Below are positions 1 through 12,262 of a stretch of DNA of 64,000 bases, one piece after another. The stretch is from Eutreptiella sp. 'Long Island Sound 2002' (Eukaryota; Euglenozoa; Euglenophyceae; Eutreptiales; Eutreptiaceae). The notes under the pieces were generated by a model. That model was not told the DNA's origin, made no database searches, and saw only the letters and a list, made by a program, of their open reading frames with translations. Within the stretch, counting starts at the first letter, position 1, and the number at the start of each line of letters is the position of its first letter. The stretch lies in assembly GCA_964036045.1 (NCBI GenBank), contig OZ038391.1, positions 45,728,711 through 45,792,710 on the forward strand, in the 5' to 3' direction. The position numbers and the translations under genes were made by a program.

Positions 1-118
1 AAGGCAGGGCCGAGGCACCGAATTCTGATTTTGTCCCTCTTTGTTTGGGGATCCCCAAGGATGCAGGGGTGATGTAGCATTTGTGCCCTGTTTTGGGCCC
101 ATGAGAAGGCACGGGCTG
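1..118 (-). repeat. Single inverted unit of the 105-bp satellite
   Basis: Read on the minus strand, this stretch matches the unit that makes up the array from 1195 onward: the GGGGATCCCC palindrome, then a CAAAGAGGGACAAAATCAG-type segment, and before it the GGGCCCAAAA segment. It is the only copy in this orientation and lies at the window edge, so it may be the end of a second array running to the left. The two would then be arranged head to head around about 1.1 kb of single-copy DNA. Confidence 0.85.
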
Positions 119-295
119 CGACCATCTGGAATGCGTTGCGCGTGTGTCAAAAATGTAAAGCGGCCTTCGCTTGAGTGCAATGTGTAACACACCACCCGTT
201 TTTGGGTGGTGCACACGACACACGTAGGGACCCACCGCACACACACACACAGTCATCCTCCCCGGCCTTTTTGCGAGTTTCCTCATTCACGGTGT

Positions 296-853
296 TCACC
301 CAGGAGGATGAGACGGAACACACACCAGGCTTTTGCAAAAGGTGGCGCAATGCCTCATTAGACTTTGGGCAAGTAGCGCAGTCGGTAGCATATTGTACCT
401 CCTTGTTGCGCCAAAACTCCACAATATGGACACCTCTTTTGTCTGAAATGGGTAAAACACGCTTCCGCCGAGGCAGAAACCAAGGTGGAGCGTGTAACGA
501 GAACAACAGCGACGGCAAGATTGCAACGTGGACAACCCTCGTTGCCGCAATCGCACCAGGCGGACCATCGACGGTTGAATGCATCTGCGTGAAGAACGTC
601 GAGGACCAAATGCTTTAGGTCCGCAGGTACGTAACCCAGCTTGTTTCCCCATAGTTGTACCATGTGAATCAACGTACCAATAATCCCCACCATTGTAACC
701 CAATGCTACCGAATAGTGACCACAGAGAAGGCCCAAGAAATGGCAGTGGCCATAGTCTCGATGCACACACTCCTCCAATGAGGAAGCAATATCCTTCCAT
801 GGAAGGAAAACGGTACCCCCAACCTGAGGCAAACAAGGAACACACGAAAACAT
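296..853 (-). pseudogene. Decayed minus-strand gene, possible cysteine-peptidase-like fold
   Basis: The minus strand reads an open stretch containing a GHYSVALGYNG run followed by WYVDSHGT. After that point the sensible reading moves to another frame (about 358-693), where a Cys-rich stretch (WCDCGNEGCPRC, then CPYCG) follows. The 'hydrophobic...DSH.G' pattern is reminiscent of deubiquitinase or OTU-like peptidase domains seen in some mobile elements, but that is an impression and not an assignment. There is at least one frameshift, and no clear start or end. A minus-strand open stretch at 877-1137 (Ala/Thr/Ser-rich, no motif) could be an upstream part of the same relic. Confidence 0.3.
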
Positions 854-2659
854 CAGAACACACGGGTGAAACGGAACTAATGCATGATCACAAATGGTTG
901 TGAAGCGGTGAACAAAATGCCGGGGGCAAAATAACCTGCAAATGGTTCGACAATTGCAATGCTTGCCTCGGAGAAAGTAGCACTAGTGGCATTGTTGTTG
1001 GCCCCGAAGATAGCATGAGCGGTAGTGGCCACGGAGGTAGCGTACAGGAGGGAGTACGCCGTCAAAGCCACCGTACCACAACTTAAGGTGCTACCCAAAA
1101 GTGGAGCAATACTCCAACATGCAGTTGTGCAATCCACAATTCCCAGTTGATATTATGTTCTTGTGCACACAAGACCTTGTATTCGTGCATTGCTATACTT
1201 GGGGATCCCCAAATAAAGAGGGACAAAATCAGAAGTGGATGCCTCACCCCTGCCTTCTCGGGGGCCCAAAAGAGGGCGGAAATGCTACGTCACGCCTGCA
1301 TTCTCGGGGATCCCCAAACAAAGGGGGACAAAAACAGAAATGGATGCCTCACCCCAGCCTTCTCAAGGGGCCAAAAATGGGCAGAAATGCTATGTCACCC
1401 CCGCATTCTCAGGGGTCCCCAAATAAAGGGGGACAAAATCAGAAATGGCTGCCGCACCCCTGCCTTCTCGGGGGCCAAAAGAAGGCAGAAAATCTATGTC
1501 ACCCCTGCATTCTCTGGGATCCCCAAACAAACAGGGACGAAATCAGAAATGGGTGCCTCACCCTTGCCTTCTCCGGGGCCCAAAAGAGGCGAGTGGTGCT
1601 ACCCCACCCCTACATGCTCGGGGATCCCCAAACAAGGGGTGCCAAAATCAGAAATGGCTGCCTCACCCTTGCCTTCTCGGGGGCCAAAAAGAGGCCGAAA
1701 ATGCTATGTCACCCCTGCATTCTCAAGGATCCGCAAACAAAGGGGGACAAAATTAAAAGTGGCTGCCTCACCCCTGCCTTCTCAGGGGCCCAAAAGAGGG
1801 CACAAATGCTACGTCACCCCTCCATGCTCGGGGATCCGCAAACAAAGAGGGAAAAAATCAGAAGTGGCTGTGTCACCCCTACCTTCTCGGGGGCCCAAAA
1901 GAGCGTGGAAATGCAACCCCACCCCTGCATGCTCGGGGATACCCAAACAATCAGAAATGCCTGCCTCACCCCTGCCTTCTCTGGGCCCCAAAAGAGGGCG
2001 GAAATGCTATGTCACCCCTGCATGCTGGGGGATCCCCAAACAAAGGGGGACAAAATCAGAAATGGCTGCCTCACCACCGCCTTCTTGGGGGCCCAAAAGA
2101 GGGCACAAATGCTACGTCACCCCTGCATGCTCAGGGATCCCCCAGCAAAGGGGGACAAAATCAGAATTCGCTGCCTCACCCTTGCCTTCTTGGGGGCCCA
2201 AAAGAGGGCGGAAATGCTACCCCACCCTTGTAATCTTGGGGATCCCCAAATAAGGTGGGAAAAATCAAAAGTGGCTGCCTCGCGCCAACTTTCTCCGTGG
2301 CCCAAAAGAGGGCAAAAATGCCACGTCACGCTTGCATTCTCGGGGATGCCCAAACAAAGGGGGACAAAATCAGAATTGGCTGCCTCACCCCTGCCTTCTC
2401 CGAGGCCCCATAGAGGGCAGAAATGCAACGTCACCCCTGCATTCTCGGGGCCCCAAAAGAGGGCAAAAATGCTACGTCATCGCTGCATTCTTAGGGGCAC
2501 AAAAAAGGGCGGAAATGCTATGTCACCCTTGCATGCTCGTGGATCCCCAAACAAAGAGGGACAAAATCAGAATTCGCTGCCTCAACCCAGCCTTCTCGGC
2601 GGTGCAAAGAAGGGCGGAAATGCTACGCCACCCCTACATCCTCGGGCATCCCCAAATAA

Positions 2660-3030
2660 AGAGGGACAAAATCAAAAATGGTTGCCTCAACCCTGCCTTC
2701 TCGGCGGTGCAAAAGAGGGCGGAAATGCTACGTCACCCCTGCATTCTTGGGGATCCCCAAACAAATGGGAATGAAATCAGAAATGGATGCCTCACCCCTG
2801 CCTGTCCGGGGGCCCAAAAGAGGGCGGAAATGCTATGTCACCCCTGCATACTCGGGCATCCCCAAATAAAGGGGGACATAATCAGAATTGGCTGCCTCAC
2901 CCCTGCCTTCTTGGGGGCCTCAAAGAGCGCGGAAATGCTTCGTCACCCCTGCATGCTGGGGGATCCCCAAAGAAAGTGGGACAAAATCAGAAACGGTTGC
3001 CTCACCCTTGCCTTCTCGGGGGCCCAAAAG
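2660..3030 (+). repeat. Higher-order satellite block, copy at 5154-5524
   Basis: Unit variants in this block recur in the same order at an offset of about 2494 bp, for example the CTGCCTGTCCGGGGGCCC variant at 2790 and 5284. This points to duplication of multi-unit segments by unequal exchange. Confidence 0.8.
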
Positions 3031-3109
3031 AGGGCAGAAATGCTACCCCACCCCTGCATGCTCAGGGATCGCCAAACAAAAATGGGCGAAAATCAGAAAT
3101 TGTTGTTAC

Positions 3110-3660
3110 GTCACGCCTTCATTCTCGGGGATCCCCAAACAAAGGAGGACAAAATCAAAAGTGGCTGCCTTACCCCTGCCTCTCCGGGGGCCCAAAAGAG
3201 GGCAGAAATGCTACGCCACCCCTGTATTCTCGGGGATCCCCAACCAAAGGGGGGCATAATCAGAATTGGCTGCCTCCCGCCTGCCTTCTCGGGGGGGGCA
3301 AAAGAGGGCGGAAATGCTATGTCACCCATGCGTTCTCGGGGATCCCTAGACAAAGAGGGACATAAGAAATCAGAAATGGATGCCTCACCCAAGCCTTCTC
3401 GGGGGGGGGCAAAAGAGGGCACAAATGACGCCCCCCCCCTGCATGCTGGGGGATCCCCAAACAAAGGGGGACAAAATCAGAATTGGCTGCCTCACCCCTG
3501 CCTTCTCAGGGGCCCAAAAGAGGGCACAAATGCTACGTCACCCCTGCATGCTCGGGGATCCCCAAACAAAGAGGGACAAAATCAGAATTTGCGGCCTCAC
3601 CCCTATCTTCCCGGGGGCCCAAAAGAGGGCGGTAATGCTACCCCACCCTTGCATGCTTGG
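3110..3660 (+). repeat. Higher-order satellite block, copy at 5750-6300
   Basis: The variant order, including the rare CTCGGGGGGGGGCAAAAGAG unit at about 3400 and 6040, is repeated at an offset of 2640 bp. The offset differs from that of the neighbouring block (2494), so at least two separate exchange events or a later deletion are needed. Confidence 0.8.
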
Positions 3661-4255
3661 GGATCCCCAAATAAGGTGGGAAAAATCAAAAGTGGCTGCC
3701 TCGCGCCAACTTTCTCCGTGGCCCAAAAGAGGGCAAAAATGCCACGTCACGCTTGCATTCTCGGGGATGCCCAAACAAAGGGGGACAAAATCAGAATTGG
3801 CTGCCTCACCCCTGCCTTCTCCGAGGCCCCATAGAGGGCAGAAATGCAACGTCACCCCTGCATTCTCGGGGGCCCAAAAGAGGGCACAAATGCTACGTCA
3901 CCCCTGCATGCTCGGGGATCCCCAAACAAAGAGGGACAAAATCAGAATTTGCGGCCTCACCCCTATCTTCCCGGGGGCCCAAAAGAGGGCGGAAATGCTA
4001 CCCCACCCTTGCATGCTTGGGGATCCCCAAATAAAGTGGGAAAAATCAAAAGTGGTTGCCTCGCCCCAACTTTCTCCGTGGCCCAAAAGAGGGCAAAAAT
4101 GCCACATGACGCTTGCATTCTCGGGGATGCCCAAACAAAGGGGGACAAAATCAGAATTGGCTGCCTCACCCCTGCCTTCTCCGAGGCCCCATAGAGGGCA
4201 GAAATGCAACGTCACCCCTGCATTCTCGGGGCCCCAAAAGAGGGCAAAAATGCTA
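3535..4255 (+). repeat. Local tandem duplication (360-bp period) inside the satellite
   Basis: The block starting at about 3541 recurs at about 3901 with an offset of 360 bp, including the variant unit with AATTTGCGGCCTCACCCC. Part of the same variant cluster also occurs at 2238-2450. The blocks are larger than one 105-bp unit, so this is higher-order structure and not simple unit-by-unit drift. Confidence 0.8.
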
Positions 4256-7200
4256 CGTCATCGCTGCCTTCTCGGCGGCGCAAAAGAGGGCGGAAATGCT
4301 ACGCCACCCCTACATCCTCGGGCATCCCCAAACAAATAGGGACAAAATCAAAAATGGTTGCCTCAGCCCTGCCTTCTCGGCGGCGCAAGAGAGGGCGGAA
4401 ATGCTACGTCATGCCTGCATTCTCGGGGATCCCCAAACAAAGGGGGACAAAATCAGAAATGGTTGCCTCACCCCTGCCTTCTCCCAGGCCCCATAGAGGG
4501 CGGAAATGCTCCGTCGCCCGTGCATTCTCGGGGGCCCAAAAGAGGGCAGAAATGCCACGTCACCGCTGCCTTCTCGGGTGCCAAAAAGAGGGTGGAAATG
4601 CTACCCCCCTGCATGGTCGGAGATCCCCAAACAAAGGAGGACAAAATCAAAAGTGGCTGCCTCACCCCTGCCTTTGCGGGGGCCCAAAAGAGCGTGGAAA
4701 TGCTACCCCACCCTTGTAATCTTGGGGGTCCCCAAACAAAGGAGGACAAATCAGAATTGGCCGCCTCACCCCTGCCTTCTTGGGGGCCCAAAAGAGCGTG
4801 GAAATGCTACACCACCCCTGCATTCTTGGGGATCTGCAAACAAAGGGGGACAAATTCAGAAATGGCTGCCTCACCCCAGCCTACTGGGGGCCCAAAATAG
4901 GGCAAAACTGCTACGTCACCCCTGCATTCTCGGGGATCCCCAAATAAAACGGGACAAAATCAGAAATGGTTGCCCCACCCCAGCCTTCTCGGGGGCCTAA
5001 AAGAGGGCGGAGCAACGTCACCCCTGCATTCTCGGGGATCCTCGCACAAAGGGTGCCGAATTAGAAATGGCTGCCTGACCCCTGCCTTCTCCAAGGCCCA
5101 AAAGAGGGCGGAAATGCTACCGCACGCCTTCATTCTCGGGGATCCCCAAATAAAGAGGGACAGAATCAAAAATGGTTGCCTCAACCCTGCCTTCTCGGCG
5201 GTGCAAAAGAGGGCGGAAATGCTACGTCACCCCTGCATTCTTGGGGATCCCCAAACAAATGGGAATGAAATCAGAAATGGATGCCTCACCCCTGCCTGTC
5301 CGGGGGCCCAAAAGAGGGCGGAAATGCTATGTCACCCCTGCATACTCGGGCATCCCCAAATAAAGGGGGACATAATCAGAATTGGCTGCCTCACCCCTGC
5401 CTTCTTGGGGGCCTCAAAGAGCGCGGAAATGCTTCGTCACCCCTGCATGCTGGGGGATCCCCAAAGAAAGTGGGACAAAATCAGAAACGGTTGCCTCACC
5501 CTTGCCTTCTCGGGGGCCCAAAAGAGGGCACAAATGCTACCCCACCCCTGCATGCTCGGGGATCCCCAACCAAAGGGGGGCATAATCAGAATTTGCGGCC
5601 TCACCCCTATCTTCCCGGGGGCCGAAAAGAGGGCGGAAATGCTACCCCACCCTTGCATGCTTGGGGATCCCCAAATAAAGTGGGAAAAATCAAAAGTGGT
5701 TGCCTCGCCCCAACTTTCTCCGTGGCCCAAAAGAGGGCAAAAATGCCACATCACGCCTTCATTCTCGGGGATCCCCAAACAAAGGAGGACAAAATCAAAA
5801 GTGGCTGCCTTACCCCTGCCTCTCCGGGGGCCCAAAAGAGGGCAGAAATGCTACGCCACCCCTGTATTCTCGGGGATCCCCAACCAAAGGGGGGCATAAT
5901 CAGAATTGGCTGCCTCCCGCCTGCCTTCTCGGGGGGGGCAAAAGAGGGCGGAAATGCTATGTCACCCATGCGTTCTCGGGGATCCCTAGACAAAGAGGGA
6001 CATAAGAAATCAGAAATGGATGCCTCACCCAAGCCTTCTCGGGGGGGGGCAAAAGAGGGCACAAATGACACCCCACCCCTGCATGCTCGGGGATCCCCAA
6101 ACAAAGGGGGACAAAATCAGAATTGGCTGCCTCACCCCTGCCTTCTCGGGGGCCCAAAAGAGGGCACAAATGCTACGTCACCCCTGCATGCTCGGGGATC
6201 CCCAAACAAAGAGGGACAAAATCAGAATTTGCGGCCTCACCCCTATCTTCCCGGGGGCCCAAAAGAGGGCAGAAATGCTACCCCACCCTTGCATGCTTGG
6301 GGAGCCGCAAACAAAGATGGACAAAATCAGAATTGGCTGCCTCACCCCTGCCTTCTCCGGGGCCCCATGTAGGGCAGACTTGCTACGTGTCCCCTCTATT
6401 CTGCGGGATACCCAAACAAAGGGAGACAAAAACAGAAAAGCCTGCCTCAGCCGTACCATCTCGGCGGCCAAAAAAAAGGTGGAAATGCTACATCACCCCT
6501 GCATTCTCGAGGATGCCCAACCACAGGGGGGCAAAATCTAAAGAGGCTACTTCACCCCTGGCTTCTCGTGGGCCCAAAAGAGGGCGGAAATGCTATGTCA
6601 CCCCTGCATGCTCGGGGATCCCCAAACAAAGGGGGACAAAATCAGAAATGGATGCCTCACCCCTGCCTTCTCGTGGGCCCAAATGAGGGCGGAAATGCTA
6701 TGTCAACCCTGCATGCTCGGGGATCCCCAAGTAGAAGGGGACAAAATGAGAAATGGCTGCCTCACCCCTGCCTTCTCGGGGTCCCAAAAGAGGGCGGAAA
6801 TGCTATGTCACCCCTGCATGCTCGGGGATCCCCAAGTAAAAGGGGACAAAATCAGAAATGGATGCCTCACCCCTGCCTTTTCCGGGTCCCAAAACAGGGC
6901 AGAAAAGCGAAGTCACCCCTTCTCGGGGGCCCAAAAGAGGGCAGAAATGCTATGTCAACCCTGCATGCTTGGGGATCCCCAAACAAAGGGGGACAAAATA
7001 AGAATTGGCCGCCTCATACGTGCCTCCTCCGTGGCCCCAAAAAGGGCGGAAATGCTATGTCACCCCTGCATGCCCGCGGATCCGCAAACAAATGTGGACA
7101 AAATGAGAAATGGGTAGCTCACCCCTGCCTTCTCAGGGTCCCAAAAGAGGGCAGAAATGCTATTTCACCCCTGCCTACTCGGGGGCCCAAAAGAGGGCAC

Positions 7201-7600
7201 AAATGCTACGTCACCCTTGCATGCTTGGGGACCCCCAAACAAAGAGGGACAAATTCACAATTGGGTGCCTCACCCCTGCCTTCTCGGGGGCCCAAAAGAG
7301 GGCAGAAATGCTACCCCACCCCTGCATGCTCGGGGATCCCCAAATAAAGTGGGAAAAATCAAAAGTGGCTGCCTCACCCCTGCCTTCTCGGGGGCCCAAA
7401 AGAGGGCAAAAATGCCACATGACGCTTGCATTCTCGGGGATCACTAAAAAAAGGGGGACAAAATCAGAATTGGCTGCCTCACCCCTGCCTTCTCGGGGGC
7501 CCAAAAGAGGGCGGAAATGCTACGTCACCCATGCATTCTCGGGGATCCCCAAGCATGGGGACAAAATCAAAAGGGGTTGCATTGGGGGACAAGGACAAAA

Positions 7601-9525
7601 TTGTGGATATCCAGCCCAACAGTATTTCACCAAAAAATTTTCGCCCAAATGATGTGCTTGCAGCGAACAACATCCTTAAAACCCGCCCACAGAACATTTT
7701 TAAAAAACAGGGGGGGTTTCCGAAACCCCTCGTGGTATGGGATTTCTGAGAACCCCCCTGATCACGTCCAAGTACTAGACAGTTTGTACCTGCATGTAAA
7801 AAACCTTCCACTCTAAACCCCGCACATGGCGATCCCTTAACATCAGCAAAGAAATCCTCAGTACTGTTCCGCTGAACACTCTTTCGGGGATTCTCTTGTA
7901 CGTTCATACAAACGCTACTAATTCCCCTGAAAGAGCTCACAGAAGCAGTCGGGTGAGTACCCAAAAATCTGGCCCTTCTCGGGCTGATCAATAGGTGCCA
8001 CCGTGTGTGAGGAAACAAACCAATGCAGAATTTGTGGAACCCATGGGCCCGGTGTGAGCGCTATCCTGTGGAATCGTTTTTCACAATGCGCTATCATGAT
8101 CCATCGCCCAAAGGGGATGATTGATGGTACCGAAGATCCATACAACAGAAGTGCACCAGAATTCCTTCGCCTCACTGAAAACCCTGCCTGAGGTGGAGGC
8201 CCCTTGTACCCGCACTTCCCTTCATTGCTGACACACAAACATAACCATAACCATGAATAGTGCAGTGTCCATGCCCTCAAATGGCAACAGAAATTCACGG
8301 GAGGACAACGCCCGAATCTACTGCAAATCCCAACCAAAGGCAGAGAAGGCAGAGGAATTGAGCCAACATGGATTCACAACGCAAAGGTTTTGATGCCAAC
8401 CCGGACAACGGTGAGCAAAATAAACTGGATGAATATGGAGCAACGAGAAGAGCCACACTTCTCCATACTCAAAATGGGGTCAGGCCTCAAGCATCCCTGG
8501 AAATCAACAGGGTAGGCAAGATGGGCAGGGACCAAGCCACTAAGGCAGACACTGGCACTCACTTCACAGGGCGCACACGAACCTTGTGGTGCACAACCAG
8601 GCAGGAATACAGGGGCCAGCGTGCGCGTCTCCGTGTCCCTGCAACTCCATACACCTCCAGTAATTCACATCCACGATTGCAACGAAATCGTTCGCAAGAT
8701 GAAAATGCTTCTGCCGTCGTTGACAGTGATAAGAGGAGGGGGTGCACCCTGAGAACCCACAAACCCACCCTAAACAGAATAAAAAGATCGACCACCTGGA
8801 ACGCCCTCCACCCCCCCCATTCCTGATCAACAGAGTCTGGTTACCATTTCTGATGAAAAATGAATGAGAATAACCACTCACCGCCACAATACTTGAGGGC
8901 TATGTCACACACACACACACACACACAGCGTCGAGGGCAGACGTTGGGCTCCAACAAGCGGGTTAATAATCAGCTTTAAGGGTCAAAGAAATTCTTCACA
9001 ATCCTCATCAACAACGAAAGATGCAATTGCGTGTCCAGGTTTTGTTTCATGCATATGTCCAAAAAGATCAGGAGCTATTAGGAAAGCACGAAAATAGATT
9101 TCAACCCATGGTAAAACAAACATTTTTTTGGGAAGATAACCTGTGACTTGAAATGGTTATTGCGGTTGGATTGAGGTCAAGGTTAAACTGGGCGATAGCC
9201 GTTCTTCATGCGTAGCCTTGGGATCCGACAACAAATATGGTCATAATCAATCCAAGAACCCACGCGATACCCCGCTGTTGAGCCTTCAAAGACACTCATG
9301 ACCCTGCAAGCAATGAACCATTGACTTGCATCTGTCCCCATGTTTTCACGATCTCTCATCAATTTGTCAAATCGTCCAGGATGCGGGTGACTGCCAAATG
9401 ATCTGAGGTCATCATTGCGAGCTGCCAACACCACATCATCCCCGAAATCGTGCTTTGAACTCCACATTCGATCCCCAAACACCACTCTGATGCACTAGAT
9501 GCCTACAATCCACAAATGCAAGGGA
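7601..9525. other. No recognised gene
   Basis: Non-satellite DNA with several short open frames. The most coding-like is on the minus strand at 7918-8337 (140 codons, no motif that I recognise). A minus-strand frame at 9183-9485 (about 100 codons) lies just downstream of the PSMD9 stop and could be a separate exon or chance. A CA-repeat lies at about 8908-8927. I assign nothing here. Confidence 0.4.
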
Positions 9526-12262
9526 TCAAATCTGCACAATCTTGCAACCCAAGAGGCCTGGGCCATGCCAGTGATTGGGGGTGAGATCCAGCACGAGCAT
9601 CTGACCTTCCCTGCGCACCTGAGAAACAATAACACAAGCATCAACAAGAATGTTCAGCAGGACGGAGAGGAACTATCGCAAGCAAATGAAAACCAGGTTG
9701 GGCACGATTTGATTGCTGGGCACCATGCCAAGCTGCAAGAACCTTTAGGACACTCCTTTCGGCAGTTTCAACCTAGAGGCGCCGCGAAATACTACTGACG
9801 CTGTCGCCAAACGATGGTGCCGCCACCCCTCGCCACCCGCAGCCGCACCACTTGATTTCTGCTTCAGGAAACCATGCTTACGAGTAACCGGTGCAAATGC
9901 ACGTGCCACACGAAAACGGACACACAAAGGAGGGATACACATCAGGCCAAGAGAAATTGCCAGAAAAGTTCGAACTTGGGCGTCCGTTGGGAAGACACGA
10001 CTAGCAGTGAGGGTAGTGAAGTTGAGATGGCGATGCTGCATGTTGTTGATTGCAAGGTTTGGGCAAAGGAAACTTTGCGGAGCTGGGTTCTGTACGTGGT
10101 TTGCCAGCGTTGGACACGGCTTTCATTCGCTTTTGGTCATTGCTACAAAGTTCATGCATGGAAACACAGGTCTGGTGCTTGCCATGGTCATGTGTGGGAA
10201 CACAGATAGCCCACTGCCACGCCTTCGGCAGGAAATTGAGAGCGCCCTCTTTGGCGGATAGCAGCATACCACGATTTGCATGCGCTTTCCCACGTGATCT
10301 TTCACTGTTTCGGCAACGGTAGCCAGAGTGTTGCCCTACATAGCGGAGTGCACACACCATTCCGAATTGCGTGGAAATATTCGTGTCAAATGATTTGAGG
10401 TATTGCTGCGCACCACCGAGCTCAAACTTGCACAAACTTGCATCTTGCACATGGAGCACCGTAACCTCTACATGGAGATTCTGGCATTACCTCGAAGAAC
10501 GCTGTTACTGTGGAGGGGGTGCGTTTGACACTTTGACACATTTGTGAGCACTTCTAGGTGCAACCACTCAACCGGGCACGTGGACGCACGCAGTAGTGTA
10601 ACCCCAACCTTCGATCGCGTTGTGCATGCAACGTTTCTCCCCTTCATCGGGAAAGAGGGAAACTCGGGCCGTAGCACCATGAGCAACAATTGGTTGACGA
10701 TGGTTCCTTGCCAAACCGTTTTCCACTTTCCGATGAGCAGAGCAGATGCGTCTTCGTGGGGGGGTAGCTACATATGGTATGGCATAAGGCATATGGCATC
10801 ACAACCCGGAAATGACCGATGTTCATCGCGTTCACCCGCTCAACACCGCGGTCACCGTGCGTCTTCGCGCGTCTTCCAAGGGCTAATCATTGGCATTCTC
10901 GACGGGATCCCGAGATACCTTCCACTCCGCATAGTCAAGATCACCATCAAAACCGTAACCACCATTCCACACCTTTTGGGATTTAACGACTCCTTGAAAG
11001 GATACCACTTCGTCTCCGACTTGCAGACCAGCGATAGACGCAGGGGATTGTGCCGTTACGGACTCCACTTTTAGTAGTCCTGGGACAAAGTGAATAGATT
11101 CCAACGTACGACACGATGCGCAACACACCTTGACTGCAACACCACCGCTGAGCACGAGCACTACTTGTGCAACGTTTTGGGGACACACCGGGCAAACGTT
11201 TGCAATCCGCCGCTAACTTTTCACGTGCCGACATCTCAGGCTTTGCTTTTTCCCCGACGGTTGCCGTTGCCGCACTGTGCTCCTACAACCGCAAACGCAA
11301 TTGAAATGCACATATTCAAGGGAAGCGAACGATGTCGGTGGTGCGTGTTTGGGCGTTGTGAAGACACCTGAACCAACCCCTCTCGACGTTGCGCCTCATG
11401 CAATAGTTTCAAGTATTGGTCGATTTCTTTCATGATAGCCTTTTGGTCATTGGTGAGGCAGATGCGGCTCTTACGATTGGTGCGGACCATCCACAAATCA
11501 CAATCCGCCCGCGGAAACCCCTCCCTACGAGCGTGAGGACTTAGGGTAGGCACCATACACACACACACACACACACATACGTACATATGTTTTAATTAAT
11601 TTATGTGTACATGCACCTTGTGGGATACAGAGCATAGCCCCAAAGTTCATCTTTTAGGGGTCACGATTTGAGTGATATGTCCGAACACATGGCATGTCAT
11701 CCGCGCAAGCAAGAGACAACAACTTTCCAAAAAGCGCAACCTTTGATCCAAGAGATAAAACAAGTTGAACTCCCAAAAAGACAAAAAACAAAAACAAGTG
11801 GACTTCCAAAAAAATTAGCCCGGTCGGTATCCGTGGCATATGACACGGGAAATATCCGTGGCACTATGTATTTTATGTTGCGTTGTTGCGTAACATCCTC
11901 AATCGTTTCGGGTACCAACGAAACACCTCGGTAATTATTAGAGAGAAATGATCCATGGCGATAATTATCGTTGAATTTTAGAAGCCCTTGCCCCTATTGT
12001 TTTATTTCTAGTTTATATCAAAAAAAGAGGTTCGCAAGGACCCATCAACAAATCACGCACCACACACACACCGGTCCACGAGCGGCCCACTTACACCCGC
12101 AGGTGTGCTCTCAAGCACCTCTGTTAGCATGCTAATCTCCTCTTCAATCCTTTGCTTTTTACCCATAAGGTCTCTTAGGATGCTTTTAAGATCCTGAGAA
12201 GACTTCGTTTCTTCCAACGGGGTCTCCGCGCTTGTAGAGGACGCCAGAGCATCACTCGTCAT
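9526..12262 (-). CDS. PSMD9: 26S proteasome assembly chaperone, PSMD9/Nas2/p27 type
   Basis: In this family the protein binds the C-terminal tail of the proteasome ATPase Rpt5 through a PDZ-like domain and assists assembly of the regulatory particle base. I read six exons: 12262-12072, 11524-11368, about 11282-11190, 11079-10973, 10335-10270 and 9618-9526. All introns are GT-AG and the phases match at every junction, giving about 235 residues (the family is about 220). The N-domain shows the helical KKQRIEEEI stretch, then GPLVDREGFPR and CLTNDQKAIMKEID. The PDZ part has SPASIAGLQVGDEV. The end is LTPNHWHGPGLLGCKIVQI followed by TGA. The start at 12262 fits the family; an in-frame ATG at 12343 would add 27 mainly hydrophobic residues. 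Introns 4 and 5 are long (about 640-650 bp), the others shorter. It is one of only two intact cellular genes in the window. Confidence 0.93.

Larger units (their letters stand above)
1195..7600 (+). repeat. 105-bp satellite array (about 60 units)
   Basis: A tandem array with a unit of 105 bp. Landmarks in each unit are the palindrome GGGGATCCCC (often followed by AAACAAAGGGGGACAAAATC), a TGCCTCACCCCTGCC segment, GGGGGCCCAAAAGAGGGCGG, and ATGCTACGTCACCCCTGCAT. The spacing of GGGGATCCCC (for example 1201, 1304, 1513, 1619) gives the period. Because 105 is 35 codons, any frame that is open in one unit stays open in the next; this explains plus-strand open frames of up to 557 codons without implying a gene. 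Units differ by point changes and short indels. The array ends near 7600 with a degenerate unit. Confidence 0.95.

Noticed and set aside
361-420. tRNA-like stretch (AGTAGCGCAGTCGGTAGCAT)
   Set aside because: It resembles a D-arm only; no acceptor stem pairs with it and there is no T-arm at the right distance.
1101-6686. Long open reading frames (up to 557 codons) in the satellite array
   Set aside because: They arise because the 105-bp period is a multiple of three. All three frames are open at once, there are no codon-specific constraints visible, and no known domain appears.
1195-7600. CRISPR-like array
   Set aside because: The units are contiguous and fully repetitive with no unique spacers, and no cas-type gene is present; the genome is eukaryotic.
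8368-8826. Plus-strand 152-codon frame
   Set aside because: Composition is unremarkable, there is no motif and no supporting splice or start context; left unannotated.
9646-10459. Minus-strand reading that looks coding across one TAA and two TAG codons, as if stops were sense
   Set aside because: It overlaps PSMD9 intron 5 (9619-10269), exon 5 in another frame (10270-10335) and the end of intron 4, so it is a chance reading. It served as a warning against over-reading the in-frame stops in the transposons.
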